Source: Sinotaia quadrata (lineage: Eukaryota > Mollusca > Gastropoda > Architaenioglossa > Viviparidae). Taken from it: DNA of 64,000 nt. The notes under the pieces were generated by a model. The model ran no database searches. It was not told the origin of the DNA and saw nothing but the letters and a program-made list of their open reading frames with translations. Position 1 is the first letter of the stretch; each line of letters opens with the position of its first letter. Both the position numbers and the translations under genes were made by a program. The stretch is taken from assembly GCA_028829895.1 (NCBI GenBank), contig CM054183.1, forward strand, positions 69,301,571 through 69,365,570, given 5' to 3'. Below are positions 20,876 through 33,544 of the stretch, piece after piece.

Positions 20876-21678
20876 GATATTTAGAGTTGCTGTGACATTT
20901 GGCTATTAATTCTGGCTTTCGTTGTTAATCCTGCATGCAGGTGAAATAAGTATTACAACTGCCGAGCCACGTACACACTGCACTGATCTTAATTGGGTAT
21001 TTTTCTCTTTTGTTTTTTAAAAATTACCGTTATCCATGGTTCTTTGAAAACTGCTCGCTGTCGTTTTCTTGGTGGTGGAGGTAGTAGGAGGAGGAAGGTG
21101 ATGTATTTTGTCTCTTCGATAAAAACATAATCATGGCTCCTACACATGTCAAAACCTCTCTATAGTCTGGATGTTGTTTTTTGCTACTAGTTTTTTTTTC
21201 TTTCTTCAGTCCTTTCTTTGCTTTGCTCAAAGAGACGTTAGGGTGGTCTTTCGATGAAAGAAAGTTGTTTGCCATCGTTCTCATCGAGGTGTTTATGTTT
21301 CATCTGACCTTGCTATCCGGATATCTGTCACCTATCTGACACACTTCTCGCGTACATAGAGACGCTGATTGTATGTCCGACCTTGCCAGTTCGTTGTCTT
21401 GGATTCGTGCAGACACGGCAAGCCCTTTCACTTTCATTTTTATATTCACTCTACCGGAGAGCTAGTAACTGAGTGCAGATATTGCCAGGTCATCTGTAGT
21501 CCAGTGCAAACAGGTGCAGCAAGGTGCTGTTATAATCAGTCATCTTGATTTCATCTTAACTGTACTCGACTTTCGAAGAGGTTGGCGGGTGGATTTCGCA
21601 GAGGTGAAATTAAATCATTTGGGTGTGTAGGTATGTTTAGGGTGATAGGTCTTAATGACTATCAGAGTTTGATTCGAT
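20876..21678. other. No gene seen
   Basis: Mixed-composition sequence. An 84-codon minus-strand ORF at 21030-21284 is rich in Lys and Ser, has no recognisable domain and sits over a homopolymer-rich segment. I do not call it. Confidence 0.45.
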
Positions 21679-21734
21679 ATTTCCTTCCTTCCTTCCTTCC
21701 TTCCTTCCTTCCTTCCTTCCTTCCTTCCTTCCTT
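21679..21734. repeat. (TTCC)n microsatellite
   Basis: About 13 tetranucleotide units. Confidence 0.97.
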
Positions 21735-21907
21735 TTCTCTTTTCTGTATCTCTTCACAATTTGTTGTCTCTCTAGAATATTCCCTCATTTCATTTTTATT
21801 TCGTTTCCCCTGTCTGGCGAACCGGCTTCTCTGTGTAGTCTGAAGAATTTAAGAAGTGACAGTGCATTTGTCTTTCTTAATTTAGAAACTAATTTTTAAT
21901 CTTTAAT

Positions 21908-21936
21908 TAACTTTAACTTACAGGTAAGAAAGGGTC
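21908..21936 (+). other. Abutting 3' and 5' splice-site motif
   Basis: CTTTAACTTACAG is directly followed by GTAAGAAAG, so an acceptor and a donor share one junction at 21923/21924. Such zero-length exons act as recursive splice sites in long introns. The pyrimidine tract is only moderate, so this may be chance. Confidence 0.2.
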
Positions 21937-22264
21937 CCATTTATTTTAAGCGTCTTGAATTCATGAATGTGTCGCTGTCTTCAGACGGCACACACCCTTT
22001 TCATCTCACTAAATTAATACAATTAATACAAAGTCAACGCCCTTTTACGTGAAGAAATTTATTTGAGTGGGGAAAAACCCACATTGCTGGCGTTAGGAAC
22101 GCTAAGCCGCTTCATTTGTCACTATACAGACACAATGTTTCTTTCCCTTATTTTGTTTTACAGAAATATGCAATTTAAATTTTTTTCCTCCTTAAAGTGT
22201 TTATAATTGTTAAATAAACAGAGAGACTGACTGACTGGCTGTCGTTGACTGATGGATTGTTATA

Positions 22265-22930
22265 CAGGTGTTAATGTTTTGTTCACATTCCATCAAAGCA
22301 TTTCTTCTAGCTCACCTGTTTCTCTAGATGTGATTACCTCTGCTCTTCTGTTTGTGATTACATCTATTCCTCCATATTCTATTACATATGTTCTAGCTGT
22401 AACTACCATCTTCTTCTAGCTGTGATTAGTCTCATTCTTCCTTAGACGTGATTAAGTCTGTTTATCCCAGCCCTATGTTCTTTTTATTATGATTACATCT
22501 GTTTTACTAGCTGTGGTTACATGTGTTCTTTTACCTAATATTAAATTACTTCTTCTAAGTGATTAAATAATTAATTTGTTTTAGCATTACACTGTTCTTC
22601 CAGCTGTGATTACATATTGTAGATTTTTTGTTATTTTACGTATGATTAAATTACTTATTCTAACTGATTAAATAATTTGTTCTAGCTGTAATTACATCAG
22701 TTTTTTCAGCTGTGATTACAACCGTTCTTCTACACTTGATTACACTTATTCTGCTAGGGTTGGTTACATCTATTCTTCTAGCCTTGGTTACATATGTTTA
22801 CGCTCTTCTAGCTGTGAATCTGTTCTTCCAGATGTGATTAAATCTCTTTTTCTATCTGCGATTAATTCCGTGTGTAAGTGTGATTACTCTGTTGTTCTAT
22901 ATTTAATTAACTCTGTTCTGATGAGTTGGT
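22265..22930. repeat. Old degenerate array (TTCTAGCTGTGATTACATCT-like)
   Basis: More than 20 diverged copies of a word near TTCTTCTAGCTGTGATTACA, at 25-40 bp spacing. It is much more decayed than the other arrays in the window. Confidence 0.8.
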
Positions 22931-23124
22931 GACTGCATCTGAATCTACTGCCAAAACTTTACAGCAATGCAGTAACTGAATCAGTGGGTATAATGTTGCA
23001 ATGCGCCTGGACTCTAGCATGAACCAGATTAATTTCTCTGCTGGGACTGGACATGACAATCTACTTATTTCCTGGGTCGCTCAGTACAGGTCAGGTGTTC
23101 AAACTCTCAGAGCACAGCTTGAGC

Positions 23125-23290
23125 GTGGCACATTACAGTTTCGCTTACTTGACTCGGTATCTTTCATAGGTTGCTCTTTCCTAGTCTTGTTTGGCTCACT
23201 TGGCTCAGTATATTGCACAGGTCACTCTCTCCTAAACTTGTTTGGCTCACTTGGCGCGGTATCTTGTATAAGCCATTCTTTGCTAGTCTT
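23125..23290. repeat. Imperfect 57-bp tandem repeat (about 3 copies)
   Basis: Repeated words TTGTTTGGCTCACTTGGC, then a GGTATCTT-like word and CACTCTCTCCTA. Copies are clearly diverged. Confidence 0.75.
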
Positions 23291-24332
23291 TTTCTTTGGC
23301 ACATTGTGAGGATGTGGGTGGGATCATTTGGACTGATGGTAGCTATTTCTGGAGAAAATAAATGAATGGTATTGTGTGCATTGCCATCTTAACACATGGG
23401 CTCGCTGTGCAGTTGCCCAGGCCTCATGAGCAAAGGAGCATTTTATCGACTGTCACATGTGGGGTTATTTTATCGACCCTATCTCAGCATTAAGACCCAG
23501 AGTTGTTAATTATGAAAATTGTAATAAGTTGACTAAAATGCTGACAACAGCCCACGGCCTAATCTGCTCTTCAGTCCCTATACTAGGTCACACGTTACAA
23601 TATGGGACAAATATTTAGCATAACGATAAGTAGGTTAGTTGACGTGTCCTGGAATTGGCAATGTTATCTTTCCCTTTGATTAATTACAAATATATCTTAC
23701 GGCTCGCACCCAGCCAATTCCCATTTATGGTCTTTCCAAATAAATTAACCAAAATGTAAGTTTATGACAACAGAAAAGAATGTAATAATAAAACAAAAAT
23801 TCAAATTAGAATACAATGATTAACCGAGATCTTCTTACTCAATTCTGTCCCAAAGTTTAATGGGGTTTTTTTGGTCATATTATTGAATGGTGTGGCTTCA
23901 AGGGTGAGTTTTCTGCTCCTTGAAGAGAAATGAATGGTTTTACTGTGCTGCCCTTTATGCTGCTTTTCTTCACGCATGTCGGCTGTGTCTCTTGAGGAGC
24001 TGATGCTCAGTCAGATTGTAGCAAAAGGGACGTGTCCAAGAATGAAATACAAGGCCCAAACAAGATGAAAATTCCACAGAAAAATCAACCGACGATAAAA
24101 AGCCAGCTGCAAAAATGTCATTATTTATTTGTAGCTGCTAATAATTATTATAAAGGTTTCTGCGGCAACAGCAAATAGATGTCTCTTACAAATTCACGTT
24201 ATCAAAACGTTAGCTATACGCTAACTTACAATTAACAGAATCCCATCATTGAGGAATATTTACAAAACGTGACAATAATAATTCAAATTCTACACTCACA
24301 TAGAACTCGACAGAAACAAACCGAATCCAATA
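23291..24332. other. No gene seen
   Basis: AT-rich sequence with no long ORF or matched splice sites. Confidence 0.5.
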
Positions 24333-24491
24333 GTTTACATTAAATTTACATTGAACAATTACATCAATCTACTCGTTACAAATGGTTTACATTAAATTTA
24401 CATTGAACAATTACATCAATCTACTCGTTACAAATGGTTTACATTAAATTTACATTGAACAATTACATCAATCTACTCGTTACAAATGGTT
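24333..24491. repeat. 52-bp minisatellite (3 copies)
   Basis: Unit GTTTACATTAAATTTACATT continuing GAACAATTACATCAATCTAC and TCGTTACAAATG. Copies are practically identical. Confidence 0.95.
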
Positions 24492-24775
24492 TCACAGTAA
24501 TAAGAACATGGCAAACATTTCATTTTCATCATTTACACATAACTAATGCTAACACCACAGAGTCCTTCTCTGAAGGAGATTTGCATTAGCTTAATACAAA
24601 AATCATCAATAAAAATATACAAACATTCTAATCAACAATATACGTCAATAGTTATCAAGAAGTCAGTATATATATATTTACAAATCCCTGTGACATGCAA
24701 ACTTCTCATCGCATGCAAATTCAGCCCTTCATGATGGCATGGGTAGAGTGCGTGAAAGTTTGCGGGGGGTGGCGG

Positions 24776-24776
<1 letters not shown>

Positions 24777-24843
<67 letters not shown>
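24777..24843. repeat. (TG)n microsatellite
   Basis: About 33 uninterrupted TG units. Confidence 0.98.
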
Positions 24844-24845
<2 letters not shown>

Positions 24846-25805
24846 AGTGACTCCAGGTTGAATCACAAGGTTTTTATGCATCATGACTGGAATGCAAGTG
24901 TCCTTATATGGGTGTATTGCATTCTGTTAACTTGCCCACTCTCACTAGTATCTTCCCCACCCCCTTACGTCTACTCCTATGCATGGTCAGTTGACGACCT
25001 AATTCTCTATCCAGTGTAGCGTAAGCGGACATGGCTGATTACACAATAAGCCACTTGAAGGTCGCAATAACTAGTACACTATAAACTGTTGTCTATAAAG
25101 AAGGAATTTTTAAAAAATAAGGATAAAGGCAAGAACCATAATTTGCCCCAAATGTCCTATTGTTACCTCTACCTGACACTACCAAATACATTTTTATCAC
25201 TGTGAGTGGTTGTGTAGGTACGGGCCCCAGTGCATTGCTTTGCCCGTGGGCCTTTAATGCTGTTAAGATGGCCCTGATCGTGTGTGCATGAACATTTTGC
25301 AAGTGTAAGCTTACCTGTAAAACTCGCTTAAGAGAGCAAAACTATACTTTTATCAAATATGACCTTATCAATTCCTGAGGCCTTGTTTACATGTATCCTT
25401 GACTTGCACTTTATCAACCCATTTCCTCACTTCATTCCAAGCTGTGATAAGAACAACATGGGACCTAGCCCAAAGTTTGCTTAATTTGTTTATAAGCCCC
25501 ACAGCAGGATGTGAATTAGCAAGATTTAACTCTCAGGAGCTCAAGGTGTTGGTTACTGCATTGAATTTTGATTGTTGCACTGAACTCAAGGGGATATTGG
25601 CTGTACGTAGCACAGTGGTGAGCTAATTGGGGCGTTGGGGTCAAAAAGTGATTGCTGCACTGAACTGACTGGGACGCTCTCTCGGAGTTTACACTAGACA
25701 AGGATCGTACAATACGTCGGGTTGATTCTTCTTTGACGTCGCTAACCATGACGTCATTCATTGTTCAGTGGACTGAATTAATTAAGGTCAGCGATTCTTT
25801 CCACG
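24844..25805. other. No gene seen
   Basis: Overlapping ORFs of 70-80 codons lie on both strands (25399-25626 plus, 25516-25761 minus), with no recognisable domain and no clear exon structure. The region 25640-25760 repeats some nearby words (TTGCACTGAACT). Confidence 0.45.
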
Positions 25806-25810
25806 TTCTT

Positions 25811-26142
25811 GTATTCAGTGTGTACAAATGATTCGTTATTTGTGTATATACTCGTATTCAGTGTGTACAAATGATTCGTTATTTGTGTATATACTCGTAT
25901 TCAGTGTGTACAGATGATTCGTTATTTGTGTATATACTCGTATTCAGTGTATACAGATGATTCGTTATTTGTGTATATACTCGTATTCAGTGTGTACAGA
26001 TGATTCGTTATTTGCGTATATACTCGTATTCAGTGTGTACAGATGATTCGTTATTTGCGTATATACTCGTATTCAGTGTGTACAAATGATTCGTTACTTG
26101 TGTATATACTCGTATTCAGTGTGTACAAATGATTCGTTAATT
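25811..26142. repeat. 43-bp minisatellite (about 8 copies)
   Basis: Unit GTATTCAGTGTGTACAAATG, ATTCGTTATTTGTGTATATA, CTC, with A/G and T/C variants. Decayed words of the same kind continue to about 26520. Confidence 0.97.
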
Positions 26143-26534
26143 GGGTTTTGTGTTTTCAGCTGAATCGTTTGTTCATACTAGTGTTCTGTTTGTAGAGGTG
26201 AAATTTTTGTATGTCTGTCCATGTGGGTGCGTGCCAGCATACTGATGCATTTAGTACATTGAAATGACACTTTGTTCATACTTCTGCTTGGTGTGATCTC
26301 GTGATTCTTTGTGATCGGTGATGTCAATTGATACAGTGTTCATACATTGTGTTTCAATGAATGCAAATAAATCGTTGGTTTTGGTGTGTTCAGGCGATTT
26401 TTTTATGCTTAAATGCGTTTCGATTTATTCAAATGATTTGTTATTTTACTCGTGTTAGTCATCAAATGATGTGTACATACTCGTGTTTGTGCATTCAGTG
26501 ATGTTTTATTCATATCTGTTTTTGGTGTGGTAAT

Positions 26535-26633
26535 TTATTTTTGCCCTTAACATCTTAAGATTGCTGGTGATATTTAATATAGTTATTTTTGCCCCTAACA
26601 TCTTAAGACTGCTGGTGATATTTAATATAGTTA
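26535..26633. repeat. 49-bp tandem duplication
   Basis: Two copies of ATTTTTGCCCTTAACATCTT continuing AAGATTGCTGGTGATATTTA, with two differences. Confidence 0.92.
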
Positions 26634-27013
26634 TCTGTCTTCTGCTTCAGTCTGCGTGTACACGCACATATATACGTGCGTGCGCTCCACTGACGTCCAA
26701 GCACATTACTATAACAACGTGTGTACGCATAAACTAAATCCTGCTTAGTTTGTTGGAAGAGAGAACAAAAATAACAAAAGTCTGAAATGTTACATTTTCT
26801 TATTTTAGAAGGCACAATTGTATAGTACAGACATGACTGCGCATGCACGCGCGCTACAAACACAATTTACCTTTAAAATTTCACCATTGAGTTCTTTTTG
26901 CTCTGGTCCAAACACACATGTCTAGCGTTGTCATAGCAACGCTGATACTACTACAATATTTGCAAAGATTCTTGGATTACCTGTCATCTCGCTGCCTCTT
27001 GTCCCCAACCTAG

Positions 27014-27162
27014 AAACATCGGACTTCTAACAGTCACTTCAGAAGACGGAGAGAGAGAGAAAAGAGGAAGCCCGGAGGAGAAGACAAATGTAGACAGACA
27101 TGAGTCAGTAGGCGACAGCTCAGAGCTTCTCGACACTGTTAAATCTTTTGGGTCAAGTGGAG
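27014..27162 (+). CDS. Candidate internal exon, gene unknown
   Basis: A good acceptor (CTCTTGTCCCCAACCTAG) and donor (GAG|GTAGGT) bound 149 nt that stay open in one frame for 49 codons. The translation is hydrophilic and protein-like, for example VTSEDGEREKRGSPEE and SSELLDTVKSFGSS. The upstream intron would be phase 2 and the downstream one phase 1. The phase-1 end fits the phase-1 start of the candidate exon at 40447. I recognise no family. Part of the segment is GA-rich, and an open run of this length can arise by chance, so this is a hypothesis. Confidence 0.3.
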
Positions 27163-27419
27163 GTAGGTTAGAGATTACGAATGCAGGACCTAGTCGTTGA
27201 CTAATTGCAGTCAGTGGCAGGACTGAGCAGCTTTATCGCATCTCATACACCCCCACCCCCGACTCTCACAACTCCGCGCATCGCTGTGCGCACTTGACCG
27301 TTGAGAGGCAGTACATTCAGGCGTTAGGTCTAATTTGGGACATAAAAGTGTCTCGTCATTTTTCATTCCAAATGTTTTTAAACATGCTGGAAATGGAATA
27401 CAGCGATCAGCGGAAGTGA

Positions 27420-27863
27420 CCATTAACTAATTAGTATGCTTGATGGTGACCATTAACTAGTTATTATGCTTGATGAAGTGACGACTAACTAGTTATTATG
27501 CTTGATGAAGTGACGACTAACTAGTTATTATGCTTGATGAAGTGACGACTAACTAGTTATTATGCTTGATGAAGTGACGACTAACTAGTTATTATGCTTG
27601 ATGAAGTGACGACTAGCTAGTTATTATGCTTGATGAAGTGACGACTAAGTAGTTATTATGCAAGATGAAGTGACGACTAGCTAGTTAATATGCTTGATAA
27701 AGTTACCATTAACTAGTTATTATGCTTGATAAAGTTACCATTAACTAGTTATTATGCTTGATAAACTTACCATTAACTAGTTATTATGCTTGATAAAGTA
27801 ACCATTAACTAGTTATTATGCAAGATGATTGTGACGACTAACTAGTTAATATGCTTGATAAAG
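27420..27863. repeat. 32-bp minisatellite (about 14 copies)
   Basis: Unit GATGAAGTGACGACTAACTA then GTTATTATGCTT. Two subtypes form blocks: GAAGTGACGACTAACTAG on the left and AAAGTTACCATTAACTAG on the right. Confidence 0.96.
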
Positions 27864-28198
27864 TGATTGGAATCAGGCCTTTCCCCCTCCCCGACTTTCA
27901 GATCGTTGCCTACTGTACAGTATAGTTTATCTGTATTGCAATAAAATGAATTTTAGTCAGTTAATGCGCACTCCATACATCTACACCCCCACCCACCCAC
28001 CCCACACACACATACACATACACAACTTCTCTCACATTCTCTTTCTTATTCACTTTCTCTTTTGTCTCTTTCTTTCTCTTGCACTGTCTCTGTGTGTCTC
28101 TCTCTCTCTCTGCCTCTCTCTCTGTCTCTTTCTCTCACTGGATTACATTCATTTGTGTGTGTGCTGTCAATCAGGATTACAGTCTTTTGCTATTAATC

Positions 28199-28412
28199 AG
28201 GCTTATATTTCATTATCGGACTATTAAGGATTTTATTTCTTTTTGCGATTACTGACAATTTTATATTCTTGTTTCTGTCTTTCTTTATTTCTTTTATGTT
28301 ATTAATCATGCTTATATTTCATTATCAGACTATTCAGGATTTTATTTCTTTTTGCGATTACTGACAATTTTATATTCTTGTTTCTGTCTTTCTTCACTTC
28401 TTTTATTGTTTC
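28199..28412. repeat. 109-bp tandem duplication
   Basis: CTTATATTTCATTATC at 28202 recurs at 28311, with high identity over the whole unit. Confidence 0.93.
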
Positions 28413-28482
28413 TGTTTTGATAAATCAGCGAGATATTCCGTAATGCGATTATTCAGGATTGTGTTCTTTATGTAATTGTTCT

Positions 28483-28534
28483 GCAGTGTGTGTATGTGTG
28501 TTTGAGGGTGTGATGGATGTGTGTGTGTATGTTT

Positions 28535-28569
<35 letters not shown>

Positions 28570-28800
28570 TGTGTGTGTATGTGTGTTTGAAGGTATGATG
28601 GATGTGTGTGTGTTTGAGTGTGTGTGTGTGTGTTTGAGTGTGTGTGTGTGTGTTTGAAGGTGTGATGGATGTGTGTGTGTTTGAGTGTGTGTGTGTGTGT
28701 GTGTGTTTGAAGGTGTGATGGATGTGTGTGTGTGTTTGAGTGTGTGTGTGTGGGTGGGTGGGTGTATGTGTGTGTGTATGTGTGTTTGAAGGTGTGATGG

Positions 28801-28837
<37 letters not shown>

Positions 28838-28842
28838 TGTTT

Positions 28843-28880
<38 letters not shown>

Positions 28881-28882
28881 AT
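28483..28882. repeat. Compound TG microsatellite with TTTGAAGGTGTGATGGATG units
   Basis: TG runs of varying length punctuated by repeated GAAGGTGTGATGGATGTG and TGTTTGAGTG words. It is a minisatellite built on a microsatellite. ORFs of poly(His-Thr) on the minus strand are artefacts. Confidence 0.95.
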
Positions 28883-29229
28883 GTGTTGTATGATTGCATA
28901 AGATTGCGTTCCAGTGTGATAAAATGTAAGCACCCTTTTAAAAAATATATTTGCTTTACATTGTAAGATAAAAGCAGGTTTATGTTGTGTTGTTATTTTG
29001 CGATAATATTAACTCCATACATCCTGCTACAGAATGACATTCCGTTCTATGTTTGCTAAGGATTTTATAAAAGTAGAGATTAAACTTTCATTAAAAATAA
29101 ATAATGAAATAAGCTATATTGTCATTTCTTTTACTTTCTTTTAACATCATTTTTCTTTCATCCCCAAACAGTCAGACAATTAACGTTTAGAGACGCAATG
29201 CTTACCAAACTAGTACACATGTTTAAGAC
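28883..29229. other. No gene seen
   Basis: AT-rich unique sequence. Confidence 0.5.
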
Positions 29230-29456
29230 TATATTAAAATAAACTACTTTCCAGACAATCTATATTAAAATAAACTACTTTCCAGACAATCTATATTAAA
29301 ATAAACTACTTTCCAGACAATCTATATTAAAATAAACTACTTTCCAGACAATCTATATTAAAATAAACTACTTTCCAGACAATCTATATTAAAATAAACT
29401 ACTTTCCTACTTTCCAGACAATCTATATTAAAATAAACTACTTTCCAGACAATCTA
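29230..29456. repeat. 31-bp minisatellite (about 7 copies)
   Basis: Unit TATATTAAAATAAACTACTT then TCCAGACAATC, perfectly conserved except for one copy with a repeated CTACTTTC. Confidence 0.97.
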
Positions 29457-30961
29457 ATTAATGAAAATCTAGATGACTTATGATCTAAGAAATTGTAAAG
29501 TAAATTATTGACCTAATCATTTTGGTGGGGAAAATAGTTTGGTGGCTTGAGTTTTCTTATGTATCCACTACACTAAACTGGCACTCTGGTTAATTTCCTT
29601 ACATTAGATCAGTTTAATGTTTACATTTAGCTAAGGTAGGACTATGTGTGTTGCCATAGTCATTTGGGTACATAAGTGAAGAGAATGACACACAGAGGCA
29701 TACTTTGGACAGCGACAGTATAGCGAAGAGTTACCTCAAATAAAAATAAAATATGCAGTGATTATTTTAAGAAAATTATATTTTAAGTTCACCCTTAGTT
29801 AAATATGATAATTTAGCGAAGACAGTGCCTTAATGTAGATATACGTTGTTGATCTTGATTTCATTAAGTATCTCAAACAGTTTTGCTGATGAATACTTCA
29901 AATGGTCACGTGATGAGTATGTTAATGAAAATCTATTGAACTAGGAGCTTCCTCATAACTGTGGCATTGGTTAAGAATGGAAACAATTGAATGAATGAAG
30001 TTATTATTTAATTATTCGATGACGAAGATGAGAAATTTGATGCTTGCTGGAGTGGACCTCGACAATCGGAGGAAATTAAGCACTTGATTCAAGAATAGGG
30101 GAAATGGGAAGTCGGAAGTGACGTAGTCCTCTGTTAAAGTGACCGCGCTCCGAATTTACTTCATATGAACTCTGTGTGTCTGTGTAACCATTTTATTGCA
30201 GCCTAGAATGTACTCCCTCACCCGTATGTGCGCGTGACACACACACACACACACGCAAACACAAACACCCTTCTTTCATTCTCTCCTACCCATCCGTGTT
30301 TATTTTATAAGAAAGCATGTCTGCCACCCGCTTTTCTTTAGTGGAGATGTGGTTATAAAACGTTCAGTGGATATTATATTACTTGACTGACTTTTACGTT
30401 AGCACTTGGAAAGTGACGCTGCTAAAGGTTTCAGTAAATATGTACACTTAATGTATTAAAGCACTCAGAACAGCACACTTTATCAATTTTATTTCTAAAG
30501 GAAGCCTCGTATTTTTAAAACGAGGGCTTGTGTGACTTCTAGACATCAGACTGAGAGGTTTCGGAGTCATAAGGTTGGGCAGAAAATAATTGTTCTATCC
30601 TTTGTGAAGGAGGTCTGTTGTTAAATTTATTCTTGTGTATGTATGTTTCTGTGTGTTTATTTCTATTATAGTTAAGTGTGTGTTTTGTGTTTATATAAGT
30701 GTGTTGTGTTTTGTGTTTATATAAGTGTGTATGTGTGTTGTGTGTGTTTATATATATGTGTTGTGTGAGTGTTGTGTGTTTATATACGTGTGTATTAATA
30801 TGAGTGTGTAGTTGAGTTGTGTGTTTATATATGTATGTATTGTGTATTTATATGTGTGTGTTTATATAAGTATGTGTATGCTATTTATTTAATTAATAGA
30901 GGTATTTTGTTTTGAAATACGTGAGATGTTTTATTGCTACTTACTTTTATCCTAATAGTAA
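29457..30961. other. No gene seen
   Basis: AT-rich. It holds a short CA run near 30237 and a degenerate TGTGTTTATATA-type array at about 30640-30880. No coding evidence. Confidence 0.5.
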
Positions 30962-31552
30962 GATGTATTCTAGGCACCCCTATTCGAGAGATGTATTCTA
31001 GGCACCCCTATTCAAGAGATGTATTCTAGGCACCCCTATTCAAGAGATGTATTCTAGGCACCCCTATTCCAGAGATGTATTCTAGGCACCCCTATTCAAG
31101 AGATGTATTCTAGGCACCCCTATTCAAGAGATGTATTCTAGGCACCCCTATTCAAGAGATGTATTCTAGGCACCCCTATTCCAGAGATGTATTCTAGGCA
31201 CCCCTATTCAAGAGATGTATTCTAGGCACCCCTATTCAAGAGATGTATTCTAGGCACCCCTATTCGAGAGATGTATTCTAGGCACCCCTATTCAAGAGAT
31301 GTATTCTAGGCACCCCTATTCAAGAGATGTATTCTAGGCACCCCTATTCGAGAGATGTATTCTAGGCACCCCTATTCAAGAGATGTATTCTAGGCACCCC
31401 TATTCAAGAGATGTATTCTAGGCACCCCTATTCGAGAGATGTATTCTAGGCACCCCTATTCAAAAGATGTATTCTAGACACCCCTATTCAAGAGATGTAT
31501 TCTAGGCACCCCTATTCAAGAGATGTATTCTAGGCACCCCTATTCGAGAGAT
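30962..31552. repeat. 28-bp minisatellite (about 21 copies)
   Basis: Unit AGATGTATTCTAGGCACCCC then TATTCAAG. The only common variation is AAG/GAG/CAG at the junction. The pattern of variants itself repeats, pointing to block duplication. Confidence 0.98.
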
Positions 31553-31950
31553 GATTTGCTTATATTTTTGGATGGGTGGGGATTTTGTGTTCCTAATACA
31601 ACAGAAGAATTGCTTGTTTGTTTGTTTTATTTGTTTGTAAGCAACACTAACGCAATAGATGAACTGTTTGTTGTTTTTTTGTTTCATAACTTTGCTTGTT
31701 TGTTAGATTTTGTTGTTGTCGTTGGTCTTTTAAAATTTATTTATAACTTTGTCATAACTAGTCATAAAATGAACGATTCAAATGTCCTTTCAATAAGTCG
31801 GCGTTAGATTAGACCGTTAGAGTGATATTATAACGAATTCCAGACTGCACATAACAATTCGTATTTTTGTTTTATTTTATCTATTTTCTCTAAGAAATCC
31901 CAATTATTGTGTCAAAGATCGTTGTATTTTCATCTTATCCCCTTTAGTTA
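31553..31950. other. No gene seen
   Basis: T-rich sequence. The 94-codon ORF that starts in the previous array has no recognisable domain. Confidence 0.5.
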
Positions 31951-32089
31951 TTGTTGAGAAATTCCTGTTAATGAGTCAAGGTTTTGTGACCATGATGTTG
32001 TTGAGAAATTCCTGTTAATGAGTCAAGGTTTTGTGACCATGATGTTGTTGAAAAATTCCTGTTAATGAGTCAAGGTTTTGTGACAATGA
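31951..32089. repeat. 47-bp minisatellite (3 copies)
   Basis: Unit TTGTTGAGAAATTCCTGTTA continuing ATGAGTCAAGGTTTTGTGAC and CATGATG. Confidence 0.95.
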
Positions 32090-32617
32090 TGTTGTCATGT
32101 GTTTGTGTGTGCGCGCGAATGCGTCTGTCGCTATGTATGCGCGCATTTGCATGTGCATATGGGTGTGTATTGATAGTGTGTGTTGTGTGTGCGTAAATAT
32201 ATAATTTCTGTCTTCAATGCTCTAACTTATTTTATAACTTTTATAATTTGTATAATTTGTTTATTACTTTCGCAAATTACAAGCTTCCTCTCATTTTCCG
32301 ATTCTTTGATATCCATTATTTCAGCGTATTTTGTAACACACACAAACATATAAACAGACTGGTGAACATGCATATACTAGTAAACAATTACACATATAAA
32401 CACAAACTATTACGCTCACACAACACTTGCACCTTAACATGTACGCACATGTTTCCTAACTTTTACTCACGAACTAACACATATACACACAACATGAATA
32501 GACATATACTACACGAATATTTATTTACATGCACACAAACATACGAACCACAAACATACGAACCAATACATGTATATGCACTCATATACAAGAACTAATA
32601 CACTGTGTATAAATAAT
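32090..32617. other. No gene seen; CA/TA-rich
   Basis: Low-complexity ACACATA-type sequence. The 116-codon ORF at 32248-32598 follows this bias and is not supported as a gene. Confidence 0.5.
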
Positions 32618-32776
32618 GTACACACTACCTAACACGAAAGTAAATAAATACATACGAACTAATACATATAGACATTATAGGAACTACCAAACATATACTG
32701 TACACACTACCTAACACGAAAGTAAATAAATACATACGAACTAATACATATAGACATTATAGGAACTACCAAACGT
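32618..32776. repeat. 82-bp tandem duplication
   Basis: GTACACACTACCTAACACGA at 32618 recurs at 32700, with the same 75-bp continuation. Confidence 0.95.
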
Positions 32777-32978
32777 ATAATATATTCACACCAACTAACA
32801 TATCCATACACACGAGCTAAGACATGCACACATTCTAACGAACATGCACAAGAACCAACACAGTCTCACAGATATCCTCATAATCATTGATTCCTGATCA
32901 TCCTTTGTTTTCCAACAATGTCTTAGTAAATACTAGATCTTAGGCCTTCGCATGAAAAGGGCAATGATCAGAGTGACT

Positions 32979-32980
32979 TG

Positions 32981-33036
<56 letters not shown>
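32979..33036. repeat. (GA)n microsatellite
   Basis: About 28 GA units. Confidence 0.97.
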
Positions 33037-33544
33037 GGAGTGTGTGTGAAGGTCATCCAACCATGGGCTTTTCAAACTGAAGATTTAATCTTAAATCAAG
33101 ACTGTTTGCTAGCGCAATCAGTTCCAAACTGCATCTGGTCCGGTGTCTGTCGACACAAAAGTCAGTACCGGTGACGTATTTGGATGATTGGAGTTCGAGC
33201 TTTAAATTACGTTATCTTTTTTTTCTTTTTGTCGGATACCAGCTCTATTATCTCCCCTTCCTATCTCCTGTCTCCAAACTCACAATATATTTACAATATA
33301 TTTCTTCAATTGTCGCTAATGACATAAACCCATGGCAGCAAGAGAGTTGAAGTTTATTTAGGTCCGACCATAAATGAACAATGTCGAATGTTTACCCACA
33401 TAGCCGTGGGGATTATTCCACCATTAAGGTCATAACCTAGACATAATTTTTGTGATCTAGCTTGGACATGTGTGTGACGTCACAAGAGGTACTCTCCTCA
33501 TAATTCATTGATTCTTTTGACATGAGGAGTAAGTCACTAGTAAA
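33037..33544. other. No gene seen
   Basis: Unique sequence of mixed composition with no open exon-like segment that I can support. Confidence 0.45.

Noticed and set aside
30962..31552. CRISPR-like regular repeats
   Set aside because: The units are directly tandem without unique spacers and the DNA is clearly animal. This and the other arrays are minisatellites.
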